37,383 nucleotides of DNA from Candidatus Levybacteria bacterium RIFCSPLOWO2_01_FULL_39_10 (GTDB taxonomy: Bacteria > Patescibacteriota > Microgenomatia > Levybacterales > UBA12049), in contig MFOV01000012.1 in NCBI GenBank assembly GCA_001782515.1, positions 5,832-43,214 on the forward strand, written 5' to 3'. The notes under the pieces are model-generated. The model worked only from the letters and a program-made list of their open reading frames with translations, was not told where the DNA came from and searched no databases. The position numbers and the translations under genes are program-made. Positions 18,993 to 26,833 of this stretch are shown in pieces. Each line of letters starts with the position of its first letter. Within the stretch, counting starts at the first letter, position 1.

Positions 18993-19450
18993 AAATAAAA
19001 TCAAAATTATTATTAGTTTTTTTAATTCCAGTTATTATTGCAGGTGTTTTTATTGTCGCAAGAGCGAATGATAAATCTTCTGAGAGCAATAAAAACCAAG
19101 TTACTACGGAAAAAAACTTATATTCATCGCAAACAAATTCTGAAGGAAACGTAGAAGTTGAGGTTGTTCCGAATGTTTCAGCGGACAAAAAATCATGGAG
19201 TTTTCAAATTACTTTAACGACTCACGAAGGAAGTTTGGACGAAGATTTAACAAAAAAAGCATTTCTTGAAGGCGATGGCGTAGAAAAAATAAAACCCTCA
19301 AAATGGGAAGGATCACCGCCAGGTGGTCACCATCGTGAGGGGAAATTAGTCTTTCCATCATTTTCCCAAACGGCAAAATCAGTCAGACTAATATTAAAAG
19401 ATATTGGACAAATCTCAGAACGAAGTTTTATTTGGAACTTTGACGGGTAA
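18989..19450 (+). CDS. Membrane-anchored beta-rich protein with GGHHR motif
   Basis: The 153 residues begin with a signal anchor (KLLLVFLIPVIIAGVFIVA). After a Ser/Asn/Gln-rich linker, residues 53-153 look like a beta-sandwich (VEVEVVPNVSADKKSWSFQI). A conserved-looking WEGSPPGGHHREGKLVF holds H114 and H115. Surface metal binding is likely but not shown. It is translationally coupled to the upstream gene by ATGA overlap and lies 14 nt before the DUF305 gene. Confidence 0.65.
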   Translation: MKIKSKLLLVFLIPVIIAGVFIVARANDKSSESNKNQVTTEKNLYSSQTNSEGNVEVEVVPNVSADKKSWSFQITLTTHEGSLDEDLTKKAFLEGDGVEKIKPSKWEGSPPGGHHREGKLVFPSFSQTAKSVRLILKDIGQISERSFIWNFDG

Positions 19451-19464
19451 AAGGAGGTGATTAA

Positions 19465-19875
19465 ATGAAAAAAGAATATTTGTACGGAATAATTGGATTT
19501 CTAGGAGGTATAGTTCTTACAGTTTTGTTTGCTTCCAATGCAGTGAACAATAACAGCCAACAAATGATGGGAATGATGGGAATGAAAGCTCAAGCACCTT
19601 CCTGTCAAATGGGAGAATCTAGGGAGTTACAAATGAGCATGGAAGATCATATGATGGGTATGACTAGCTCTTTAGAAGGGAAAACCGGAGATGAATTCGA
19701 CAAGACTTTTATTGAGGAGATGATAGTTCATCATCAAGGAGCAATTGATATGGCGCAGCTCGCTCAAGAAAATGCCGGACATGATGAGATTAAATCTATG
19801 GCAGATAATATCATTTCTGCCCAAAGTAGCGAAATAGAAATGATGAGGAATTGGCAACAAGATTGGGATTATTAA
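19465..19875 (+). CDS. DUF305-family anchored protein (copper-binding type)
   Basis: The 136-residue protein has an N-terminal anchor (GIIGFLGGIVLTVLFA), a Met-rich stretch (MMGMMGM, EDHMMGM) and a helical DUF305 domain (FIEEMIVHHQGAIDMAQLA, H89/H90/M96). DUF305 proteins include extracytoplasmic copper-binding proteins such as cyanobacterial CopM. The Met and His residues are typical Cu(I) ligands. A strong AAGGAGGTGATTAA ribosome site precedes the ATG. Confidence 0.9.
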   Translation: MKKEYLYGIIGFLGGIVLTVLFASNAVNNNSQQMMGMMGMKAQAPSCQMGESRELQMSMEDHMMGMTSSLEGKTGDEFDKTFIEEMIVHHQGAIDMAQLAQENAGHDEIKSMADNIISAQSSEIEMMRNWQQDWDY

Positions 19876-19890
19876 GTTTAATATATGAAA

Positions 19891-19919
19891 GGCCGCCGGC
19901 CCGCGAGGGCCTCTGGCCC
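19891..19919 (+). promoter_or_regulatory. GC-rich set of alternative hairpins inside the operon
   Basis: In an otherwise AT-rich operon this 29-nt stretch is almost all G and C. GGCCC-GCGA-GGGCC (19898-19911) forms a 5-bp stem with a GNRA tetraloop. The same GGGCC can instead pair with the following GGCCC (19915-19919) around TCT. A third option is GGCC/GGCC at 19891-19901. The strands are mutually exclusive, and the ribosome site of the next gene follows at once. It may stabilise or regulate the mRNA between the DUF305 and DUF5676 genes. Confidence 0.5.
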
Positions 19920-19936
19920 GGAGGGAGGTGAAAATT

Positions 19937-20203
19937 ATGCTTAAATCTATCGCTTTTGCAAATGCTGCGACAATAGTTATAGCAATATTTTTTATAGCTT
20001 GTGCACTTTTGTCTTATGTTGCGCCGAATTTAGTAGCTGGTATTGGAAATTCATGGGTTCATTCATTGAATCTGGAAGCAATTAAAATAAAAACTCAGCT
20101 TTCGCTAGGAACTCTTGTTTACGGACTGGTGACAATTTCGGTAGTAACATGGGTAACGTCATACGCATTTGTAGAATTATATAACAGACTTGCAAAAAAA
20201 TAA
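19937..20203 (+). CDS. DUF5676-like two-helix membrane protein
   Basis: The 88-residue protein starts MLKSIAFANAATIVIAIFF. ATG 19937 follows GGGAGGTG at a good distance, while the in-frame GTG at 19928 lies inside that ribosome site. Two membrane helices (about 8-30 and 58-80) are visible. The pattern resembles DUF5676 membrane proteins, which I recall beside copper ATPases. It lies 5 nt before the ATPase gene and may assist it. Confidence 0.7.
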   Translation: MLKSIAFANAATIVIAIFFIACALLSYVAPNLVAGIGNSWVHSLNLEAIKIKTQLSLGTLVYGLVTISVVTWVTSYAFVELYNRLAKK

Positions 20204-20208
20204 TAACA

Positions 20209-22293
20209 ATGGATATGAATAACAAAATTTATACGTGTCCTATGGATCCGGATATAATTCTGGACAAACCCGGCGATTGTCCAAAATGCGGAATGAAACT
20301 TACCCCGCTTAAAGAAGAGTATGATGGACATGAAAATCATTCCTCAATGGAGCAGGAATTTAAAAAGCGTTTTTTCATAACCCTTCCGTTTGTAATCCTT
20401 GCAATGATTTTGTCCCCAAATATCCAAAATTGGCTTTCATTAGGTATTGATTTTGCCGGCCGAGAAATTGCACTTTTTGTCATTGGCACATTTATATTTT
20501 TCTATGGAGGACTTCCTTTTTTCAGGGGCGCAAAAGGAGAACTCTTTGCAAAGAATGCGGGAATGATGACGCTTGTCGCTTTGGCAATAACTGTTGGATA
20601 TACATTTTCTGTTGCTGCGACATTCCTTTTCCCTGGAGAATCTTTGTACTGGGAAATCTCAACTCTTATTTCAGTATTTTTGCTTGGACATTGGCTTGAG
20701 ATGAGAGCAGTTCGTGGGACAACAGGGGCACTTGCCGAACTTGCAAAACTTACCCCGCCCCAAGCCCATCTTTTAAAAGACGGCAAGGTAATTGATATTA
20801 AAACTGATGAAGTAAAATTAGGTGACAAGCTTCTTGTAAAACCGGGCGAGAAAATTCCAATTGACGGGCAAGTTTTGGATGGAGAAAGTTCTATTAATGA
20901 GTCAATGGTAACAGGCGAATCTCGCCCTGTAGGAAAATTAAAAGGAGACAAAGTTATAGGTGGAACCATTAATCAAGACGGGTCGCTTACGATTCAGGTT
21001 ACAAAGACAGGGAGCGATACGGCAATCTCCCAAATTATGGATTTGATAAGACGCGCACAGGAATCAAAGCCTAAAGTTCAGGAGCTTGCAGACCGCGCCG
21101 CAAACGTTTTGCCATTAACCGCTATAACCATCGGTACGGGAACATTTATATATTGGCTAATTATTAATCCTCAAGGCGCAGTCTTTGCATCAACCCTTGC
21201 CGTTGCGGTTGTGGTTGTTGCCTGTCCGCACGCTTTGGGCCTTGCTATTCCAACGGTTACAACAATTACATCAACTCTTGGTGCCCGCAATGGAATTCTA
21301 ATAAAAGATATGAAGGGGTTAGAGATAGCGCGGAAAATAAATTATGTAGTATTTGATAAAACAGGGACACTTACCCGCGGAGAATTTGGTATAGCAGAGG
21401 TAGTTCGCGTATCAAGTTCAATAGTTGGGGAACAGGAACTATTAAGGCTTGCTGCAGCTGTTGAATCTTCCTCCCAGCATTCAATAGCAATGGGTATAGT
21501 GAATGAAGCAAAAAAGCATAAAATTACGATCCCGACTCCTAAGAATTTTAAATCATATCCAGGCAAAGGTGCGATGGGTAAGGTTGATAATAAAGAGATT
21601 ATTATAGGAAACGGACGCATGATGGAAGAATTAGGTATTAAGAAAGAAGATATTAATAAGCTTGAAACGAAGAAAGTAGGGACATTAGTTTATATTGCTA
21701 TTGATAAAAAATTATCCGGCGCTTTCGTATTATCCGACTTAATAAGAGACGAATCCCGTCCTGCGATTGATAAGCTCCACGAGATGGGCATAAAAATAGC
21801 AATGCTGACAGGGGACAAAAAAGAAGTGGCGGATGAAGTTGGTCGTACCTTAAATCTTGATACGGTTTTTGCAGAAGTTTTGCCGGGTGATAAAGTTGAG
21901 AAAGTCAAAGAACTCCAGAATAAAGGCTATATTGTCGCAATGGTAGGGGACGGCGTGAATGATGCTCCAAGTCTTACCCAAGCACACATGGGAATTGCAA
22001 TAGGGGCAGGAACTGACGTTGCCGTAGAATCAGCAGAAATAGTACTTATGAAAAACAATCCGCAAGATGTTGTTAAGGCAATTTCCCTCTCCCGCAAAAC
22101 CAACTTCAAAATGGTTCAAAACCTTGCGTGGGCAACAGGATATAATGTCTTTGCAATACCAATAGCAGCGGGTGTACTTTTTCCTACATTTGGAATACTG
22201 CTTCGCCCCGAATGGGCAGCAGTTTTAATGTCTGCTTCATCCATAATCGTTGTTTTTAATGCTCTTATTTTAAGACGAGCAAAGCTAAGTTAG
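20209..22293 (+). CDS. copB: Copper-type P1B-ATPase with CPH motif (CopB-like)
   Basis: It couples ATP hydrolysis to metal export across the cytoplasmic membrane. The 694-residue protein has an N-terminal metal-binding segment (YTCPMDPDI, CPKCGM; residues 8-29) and a short His patch (GHENHSS). TGES is at 235-238. The membrane motif is CPH (C339, P340, H341) rather than CPC, which marks the P1B-3/CopB subgroup assigned to copper. The phosphorylation site is D383 in DKTGTLT. GDGVNDAPSL completes the set. The usual HP of the nucleotide domain reads HS (SQHSIA), an unusual change. It is the core of the operon. Confidence 0.93.
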   Translation: MDMNNKIYTCPMDPDIILDKPGDCPKCGMKLTPLKEEYDGHENHSSMEQEFKKRFFITLPFVILAMILSPNIQNWLSLGIDFAGREIALFVIGTFIFFYGGLPFFRGAKGELFAKNAGMMTLVALAITVGYTFSVAATFLFPGESLYWEISTLISVFLLGHWLEMRAVRGTTGALAELAKLTPPQAHLLKDGKVIDIKTDEVKLGDKLLVKPGEKIPIDGQVLDGESSINESMVTGESRPVGKLKGDKVIGGTINQDGSLTIQVTKTGSDTAISQIMDLIRRAQESKPKVQELADRAANVLPLTAITIGTGTFIYWLIINPQGAVFASTLAVAVVVVACPHALGLAIPTVTTITSTLGARNGILIKDMKGLEIARKINYVVFDKTGTLTRGEFGIAEVVRVSSSIVGEQELLRLAAAVESSSQHSIAMGIVNEAKKHKITIPTPKNFKSYPGKGAMGKVDNKEIIIGNGRMMEELGIKKEDINKLETKKVGTLVYIAIDKKLSGAFVLSDLIRDESRPAIDKLHEMGIKIAMLTGDKKEVADEVGRTLNLDTVFAEVLPGDKVEKVKELQNKGYIVAMVGDGVNDAPSLTQAHMGIAIGAGTDVAVESAEIVLMKNNPQDVVKAISLSRKTNFKMVQNLAWATGYNVFAIPIAAGVLFPTFGILLRPEWAAVLMSASSIIVVFNALILRRAKLS

Positions 22294-22330
22294 GTAGGAT
22301 GTGAAAGGCGATCACGTAAATCATTAAACT

Positions 22331-22807
22331 ATGAAAGACAAGATATTTATTTTTGGAGGGGGAATACTAATAATTCTTGCAATTGTTGGGGCAGCTGTTT
22401 TCTTATCGAAAGGTCAGGACAAGGCAACAGATATTTCAAAAGATCAAATTGTTGCCTCAAATGGAATTCATTGGCACCCAAAACTAAATGTTTACATAAA
22501 TGGAGAAAAGCAAGAGTTTGAAAACAATATTGGGTTGGGCGCTATTCACCAACCAATGCATACACATGATGAAGATTTTAAAGATGGCGTAGTTCATATG
22601 GAAATGTCAGGAGTTGTGACAAAAGATGATACTAAACTTGGTAATTTCTTTAAAATCTGGGGGAAAGAATTTAATTCTACACAAATATTTGACAAAAAAA
22701 GCGGAGAAGACGGACAAATTACAATGGCAGTAAACGGAAAAGAAAATAAAGATTTTGAAAATTACCAAATGCGCGATGGAGATAAAATCGAGATTCGATA
22801 TGAGTGA
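22331..22807 (+). CDS. Membrane-anchored His-rich protein (HWHP)
   Basis: The 158 residues start with an anchor helix (IFIFGGGILIILAIVGAAVFL). Outside are IHWHPKLNVYINGEKQEF (H47, H49), HQPMHTHD (H73, H77, H79) and VVHMEMSG (H89), then a beta-rich remainder ending in EIRYE. The His/Met arrangement suggests a metal-binding domain outside the membrane that could accept or buffer copper. No named family is recalled. It follows the ATPase by 37 nt and is the last gene of the block. Confidence 0.7.
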   Translation: MKDKIFIFGGGILIILAIVGAAVFLSKGQDKATDISKDQIVASNGIHWHPKLNVYINGEKQEFENNIGLGAIHQPMHTHDEDFKDGVVHMEMSGVVTKDDTKLGNFFKIWGKEFNSTQIFDKKSGEDGQITMAVNGKENKDFENYQMRDGDKIEIRYE

Positions 22808-22820
22808 TTAATCAAATCAC
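22804..22820 (+). terminator. Weak stem-loop at the end of the metal operon
   Basis: GTGATT and AATCAC flank a 5-nt loop overlapping the HWHP stop. No T-run follows, so it is at most a weak or factor-assisted terminator or a 3' end stabiliser. Confidence 0.25.
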
Positions 22821-22919
22821 CCCTCACTAGAAAGAATAAGATTCTTGAGACATTATAAAGTTTAATGACCCGCTTGGAGTTTCTATTTAATTAATAATAT
22901 CAGGTATTAGATTTTGTGT

Positions 22920-22925
22920 TAAAAT
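22920..22925 (+). promoter_or_regulatory. -10 box of the serine-hydrolase-like gene
   Basis: TGTGTTAAAAT (box TAAAAT) ends 12 nt before ATG 22938. It shows that the in-frame TTG codons at 22926 and 22929 are probably untranslated. Confidence 0.45.
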
Positions 22926-22937
22926 TTGTTGACAATT

Positions 22938-23879
22938 ATGGGAAACGCAAAACAAAAACTGACTATTATTTTATTATTTTTGCTTCTTCTTATAGTAATT
23001 CCTGTTTTTCTTTATTTCATATCAAAATCTCAAAATATTACCGATAAGAGAATTACCTCTCCTATAGTTAATTTTGTGGAAACAATATCCCGAAGCAAAC
23101 TTAAACATATAGTTGAGAGTAATTTCTCAAAGGAGAAAGGAGAATGGGCTGTTGTTGTCAAAAACTTAAAAACAGGGGAAAGCTTCAAGTATAACGGAAA
23201 TCAAAAGTTTGATTCTGCAAGTCTTTATAAACTTTGGGTAATGGCTGTTGCTAAAGGGCAAATTGAAAACGGCAATTTAAACGAAGGCACTTTATTAAGT
23301 GCTGAGAAAGAAAAACTTGATGAAACTTTATCAACAGTTACACCAACACCAACCCCTCTAGATTTTATTCCAACTCCCACACCAGAGGAATTTAAGAAAG
23401 AAATTATTTCGATGACAGTTTCAGATGCACTCGAGAAAATGATAACAATCTCTGACAATTACTCGGCACTTCTTTTGTCAGCAAGAGTCGGACCATCAAA
23501 TATTACAAGTTTTCTAAAAGATTACGGATTCGATAATTCAAATTACGCTTCTCCACCCGAGACCTCAGCTTCTGACATTGCAGAATTTTTTGAGCTTCTT
23601 TATAAAGGCGAAATAGTTAGTGAAAAAACCTCAATTGAAATGATTGAAATTTTAAAACAACAAACATTTGATGACAGAATTCCAAAATATTTGCCCAAAA
23701 ATACAGAGGTTGCTCACAAAACTGGAGAACTTTTTGGTGCAAAACACGACGCTGGCATTGTTTTTAGTAAGGGTGGGGATTATATAATTGTAGTTTTATC
23801 AAAAACAGAAAATGAAAAAGAGGCAGCTGAAAAGATTGCAAGGTTCTCAGAAGAAATTTACAAATATTTTAACAACTAA
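22938..23879 (+). CDS. Class A beta-lactamase-fold serine hydrolase-like protein, membrane-anchored
   Basis: The 314-residue protein has an N-terminal anchor (LTIILLFLLLLIVIPVFLYF). The penicillin-recognising triads are present: SLYK (S95, K98), SDN (172-174) and KTG (261-263). The omega loop with the ExxLN catalytic Glu of true class A beta-lactamases is not visible: after SDN the sequence runs through YGFDNSNYASPPETSASD. Between SxxK and SDN there is a Thr-Pro insert (TPTPTPLDFIPTPTPEEF). A cell-wall transpeptidase/carboxypeptidase-like or degenerate role is more likely than antibiotic hydrolysis. Confidence 0.8.
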   Translation: MGNAKQKLTIILLFLLLLIVIPVFLYFISKSQNITDKRITSPIVNFVETISRSKLKHIVESNFSKEKGEWAVVVKNLKTGESFKYNGNQKFDSASLYKLWVMAVAKGQIENGNLNEGTLLSAEKEKLDETLSTVTPTPTPLDFIPTPTPEEFKKEIISMTVSDALEKMITISDNYSALLLSARVGPSNITSFLKDYGFDNSNYASPPETSASDIAEFFELLYKGEIVSEKTSIEMIEILKQQTFDDRIPKYLPKNTEVAHKTGELFGAKHDAGIVFSKGGDYIIVVLSKTENEKEAAEKIARFSEEIYKYFNN

Positions 23880-24000
23880 ATTTATTTTTTGAAAAATCTA
23901 GTCTCTTAAATTGGTCTGTTAGCAGTAAATACAACAAAGACTCATAGCTATTTCCTCAAACTTAAATGAGAAAACATTAGAGTTTTTATTGCAAAATCTA

Positions 24001-24684
24001 TTAGGATTTTTGTTTTTTGGCTTTAGTCTCATATTCTTTAACAGTTGAATCATATGAATATGCTTCGGGAACATAAGACTGTGCCATCTGACTCATTTGA
24101 TATTGTGTTCCAACACCAACTCCGGCAATAACAACCCATACCAATATCCAGAACCAAGACTCAGCAATGTATGGTTCAATAAGAGCAAGTCCAAGCTGGC
24201 TTGGTGGAATCTGTACGAAAAGAACAAGCACCCCGCCAATCAAAGCTGACGCTCCTGCAAAAGCTGTTATTACCATTATGTATATTTTCGGCATGTCTCC
24301 TTTCCAGAAAAGGTAACCGAGAGCAACAGCTCCGATTACCCCAACCATAAAAGACATGAATCCTCCGAATCCTATTGGAAGCATAATGCCAGCTCCCAAA
24401 GTGTATCCGAGAATAAGGCCCGCTAAAAGAATTGCTAAGGAATATACAAAATAGGCAACAGCTGCAAAAATTACACCCAAGACTACTCCCACAACAAGTC
24501 CAAGAGAAACCCCTAAGAATGGATAATTTGATGCAAAGTTACTAACGAGATCAAGTCCAAGCCATAGCCCTCCGAAAAATCCAAGAATTGGAAGGAGCAC
24601 TCTGAAAGCAGCATAGCCCATGAATGTAAGTCCAAGTCCAAGGACTATCGCCAAAAATGAAAATAATAAAACTTCAAGTAACAA
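24001..24684 (-). CDS. Polytopic membrane protein, DUF4203/TMEM198-like
   Basis: The 227 residues contain about seven short hydrophobic, Gly-rich helices (GFFGGLWLGLDLV, GLVVGVVLGVIFAAVAYFVY) and a polar C-terminal tail ending in Lys residues. The Gly-rich pattern resembles DUF4203/TMEM198-type membrane domains. The start is TTG, 7 nt after a perfect GGAGGTG; no ATG is better placed. It stands alone, with a possible TTGAGC/TATATT promoter about 60 nt upstream. Function unknown. Confidence 0.65.
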   Translation of the reverse strand: MLLEVLLFSFLAIVLGLGLTFMGYAAFRVLLPILGFFGGLWLGLDLVSNFASNYPFLGVSLGLVVGVVLGVIFAAVAYFVYSLAILLAGLILGYTLGAGIMLPIGFGGFMSFMVGVIGAVALGYLFWKGDMPKIYIMVITAFAGASALIGGVLVLFVQIPPSQLGLALIEPYIAESWFWILVWVVIAGVGVGTQYQMSQMAQSYVPEAYSYDSTVKEYETKAKKQKS

Positions 24685-24782
24685 AGTTATTCACCTCCTT
24701 TCTTAAGATTAGATTACATTTTTCAGCCTCGATTTACAATATATCAAAGGGTATATTATGTGCTCAAACTAGAGAGCGGGGA

Positions 24783-25577
24783 TTACTTATTTATAAAAGT
24801 TGCCTGTAAGGAGCCACTGCTGTCTAGCAGTTCTAGGCCATCGAAAGTCATCTGGTAAACTGTAGAATTTTGAAGAGCATTTAAGTATTCTTGTTCTTGA
24901 AGCATAACATCCTCCTCGCATGCAATAAGAGTTACCGCGGGTGTTCCAATACTTATACTATTATTTTCGCCCAAAGCATAAGGCGCGCTATATGAGTTAC
25001 AACTTGAGGTTCCTGTTACTGTTCCGTTTTCAAAAAGTGCGGTAATTTTAGTTCCTATCACCAAAGATACAACTCCACCCCTGCCGTTATTGTAACCAAG
25101 TGCGTTCCAGTCTGTTCCTTCAAGGGCAGGCTCGTCTCTTAGTTTGTAAACTAATAAACCGTTCCCGTTTGAATCTTTTAAATAAAGATTGCTGCCGCTT
25201 ATTTCAAATTTTGTGACATTTTCCAAATGTCTTAAATAAATATTTTCAAGCGTCATGATATCTGGAAGACAGGCTTTTTCAGTAGTTACAAATGGGGAGA
25301 ACTCAATATCGTTTCCGCTGGTTGAATAAGTTCCGCTATATAGATTGCAAAACGCGGTGCCGGTTACTCTTCCGTTATCTTCAAAAATAATGTTTGCAGT
25401 TTGTGTTTCATCGGGAACCTGGTTGGTTTGTTTGCCTTTCGAGTACTCTGTCAAATTCCAATAACCGTAAATTTCCGAGGAATTATTATTAATTAAAGAG
25501 TTGTCCCGCGTAAATAAAAGAAAAAGAGCTGTCAAAATTAAAACAATTCCTATTATTGCAAGTATTGCGTTTTTCAT
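24783..25577 (-). CDS. Double META/HslJ-domain lipoprotein-like protein
   Basis: The 264-residue protein has an N-terminal anchor (AILAIIGIVLILTALFLLF) and two META (HslJ-like) domains: residues about 38-135 (GYWNLTEYSKG ... VTGTAFCNLYSGTYS) and 148-262 (LEGTDWNALGYNN ... VTGTSSCNSYSAPYA). Each repeat carries the typical G-C-N core and a second Cys (KACLPD, IACEED), perhaps forming a disulfide. META proteins are envelope-stress associated in E. coli. It follows the upstream gene by 7 nt, so they form an operon. Confidence 0.85.
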   Translation of the reverse strand: MKNAILAIIGIVLILTALFLLFTRDNSLINNNSSEIYGYWNLTEYSKGKQTNQVPDETQTANIIFEDNGRVTGTAFCNLYSGTYSTSGNDIEFSPFVTTEKACLPDIMTLENIYLRHLENVTKFEISGSNLYLKDSNGNGLLVYKLRDEPALEGTDWNALGYNNGRGGVVSLVIGTKITALFENGTVTGTSSCNSYSAPYALGENNSISIGTPAVTLIACEEDVMLQEQEYLNALQNSTVYQMTFDGLELLDSSGSLQATFINK

Positions 25578-25584
25578 ATATTCG

Positions 25585-26157
25585 CTACAAACTATGCATC
25601 GTGCCTTCTACTATATGGTCGGCAGGAGATGGATCGCCATTATTCGGCTCGATTGTCAGCACATAAAAATCATAATTTGTCAGGTCCTGCCTTGATTTAT
25701 AAATGTTTGTATAGACTCCTCCAATTTTTCGGACAATTCCGGTGCTTAAAAACATGAAAGGGTCCTTTTGTACAATCCAGCCCTCATAAAAATCATCACT
25801 TGTGGGTGTTGGTAAATTTTCAAATGTTGCAAGAAGTGAGTACTGTGCTCCATCATAATTTGATTTTGCAATTCCCACTGCCTCGCCACCTGTATTTATG
25901 TCCCTTACTTCTCTTTTCGTAACATCTGAAAGTTCACCTTCATATTGATATGTAATTTCCTTCATAGCATCTAGATCATTTTCATCGGTTTCAATCATCA
26001 TCTCATCATCAGTTGGCTCACCGGTCATTGATTTCTCCGAAGTATTTTTGTTTATCATACCCAAATCAACTGGTAGGTTATCTGGCTTTAAAAAATAAAA
26101 ACCAATACCCCCGATTATTATTAAAACCAGAAATATAATTATTAATTTCTTAACCAT
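25585..26157 (-). CDS. Membrane-anchored extracytoplasmic protein, anti-sigma RskA C-domain-like
   Basis: The 190 residues start with an anchor (LIIIFLVLIIIGGIGFYFL), then an acidic Met/Asp/Glu linker. Residues 85-190 form a beta domain (YSLLATFENLPTPTSDDFYE, GWIV, YDFYVLTIEPNNGDPSPADH) resembling the outer domain of RskA-type anti-sigma factors. The cytoplasmic anti-sigma part is absent, so a regulatory role is doubtful. It lies in an operon between the 44-residue gene and the META protein. Confidence 0.65.
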   Translation of the reverse strand: MVKKLIIIFLVLIIIGGIGFYFLKPDNLPVDLGMINKNTSEKSMTGEPTDDEMMIETDENDLDAMKEITYQYEGELSDVTKREVRDINTGGEAVGIAKSNYDGAQYSLLATFENLPTPTSDDFYEGWIVQKDPFMFLSTGIVRKIGGVYTNIYKSRQDLTNYDFYVLTIEPNNGDPSPADHIVEGTMHSL

Positions 26158-26166
26158 AATTAAGAT

Positions 26167-26301
26167 TTATTTTTTATTCAGATGTTTAAAATATTCAATT
26201 TGCATGAGGCGTTTCTTCGCTTCCTCGTAAGTCCGGTAAGTTCCCATATTTCGTCCTTTCTCAGAGAGAACTCGGAAGCCTTCTTTTACTTTTCTAATCA
26301 T
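26167..26301 (-). CDS. 44-residue small conserved-type protein
   Basis: The ORF MIRKVKEGFRVLSEKGRNMG, then TYRTYEEAKKRLMQIEYFKH and LNKK, matches a pattern I recall as very common in CPR genomes (a beta-hairpin followed by a helix, basic). It starts 6 nt after a GCTATAAT box and stops 9 nt before the next gene. Function unknown; a nucleic-acid or ribosome-associated role is only a guess. Confidence 0.75.
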   Translation of the reverse strand: MIRKVKEGFRVLSEKGRNMGTYRTYEEAKKRLMQIEYFKHLNKK

Positions 26302-26307
26302 ATATAA

Positions 26308-26313
26308 ATTATA
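26308..26313 (-). promoter_or_regulatory. -10 box of the three-gene operon 26301-24783
   Basis: GCTATAAT on the minus strand ends 6 nt before the ATG, predicting a leaderless mRNA. Confidence 0.6.
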
Positions 26314-26325
26314 GCAAAAGAGTTT

Positions 26326-26790
26326 TTAGATAGATAAAGCATCAAGTGCTTTTAGTGCATAATATTTGACATTCGGAACAATCTCATTATTTTCTTCTAT
26401 TTCTTTCTTTGTAAACCATCTACACTCCTCGTTTAACTCATCTTTCATACCCTGAGTTATTTGATCACTTGTTGCTTTAGCAAAATAAACAAACGTTATG
26501 TGTTCATGTGTTTTGTCAATTTTATGTCTGTTTAAAAAATATGGGGGTATTAACTCTATGGTTTCATCCTTTTCATAATTAGGTCTTAGCTTATCATCCA
26601 GTTCAATATCCAATCCAACCTCTTCTTTAACTTCACGAATCGCCGCCTCAACTGGGTCCTCGTGAAGCTCAATATGTCCACCAATACTCAACCACTTTTT
26701 ATATTTATCATGTCTTCTTAAAAGTACTTTATGTTTATGAACGATAAAAACTTCAACTGTAAAATCGATAAGTTTATGGATGTGTGGCAT
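26326..26790 (-). CDS. NUDIX hydrolase
   Basis: The 154-residue protein has a complete Nudix box, GGHIELHEDPVEAAIREVKE followed by EVGL (GX5EX7REUXEEXGU), which binds Mg2+ and cleaves nucleoside-diphosphate-linked substrates. The surrounding alpha/beta fold (FIVHKHKVLLRRHDKYKKWL) is typical. The substrate cannot be read from sequence; housecleaning of damaged nucleotides or sugar-nucleotides is likely. The start is supported by a -10 box 6 nt upstream. It is divergent from the DUF3175 gene. Confidence 0.9.
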   Translation of the reverse strand: MPHIHKLIDFTVEVFIVHKHKVLLRRHDKYKKWLSIGGHIELHEDPVEAAIREVKEEVGLDIELDDKLRPNYEKDETIELIPPYFLNRHKIDKTHEHITFVYFAKATSDQITQGMKDELNEECRWFTKKEIEENNEIVPNVKYYALKALDALSI

Positions 26791-26796
26791 GGAGAG

Positions 26797-26802
26797 ATTA
26801 TA
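26797..26802 (-). promoter_or_regulatory. -10 box of the NUDIX gene
   Basis: TGTTATAAT on the minus strand ends 6 nt before the ATG; no ribosome site is present. Confidence 0.6.
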
Positions 26803-26821
26803 ACAAATTGAACTTGTATTG

Positions 26822-26827
26822 TAGAAT
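26822..26827 (+). promoter_or_regulatory. -10 box of the DUF3175 gene
   Basis: TGTAGAAT (box TAGAAT) ends 6 nt before ATG 26834, forming a divergent leaderless pair with the NUDIX promoter. Confidence 0.45.
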
Positions 26828-26833
26828 GAGTTT

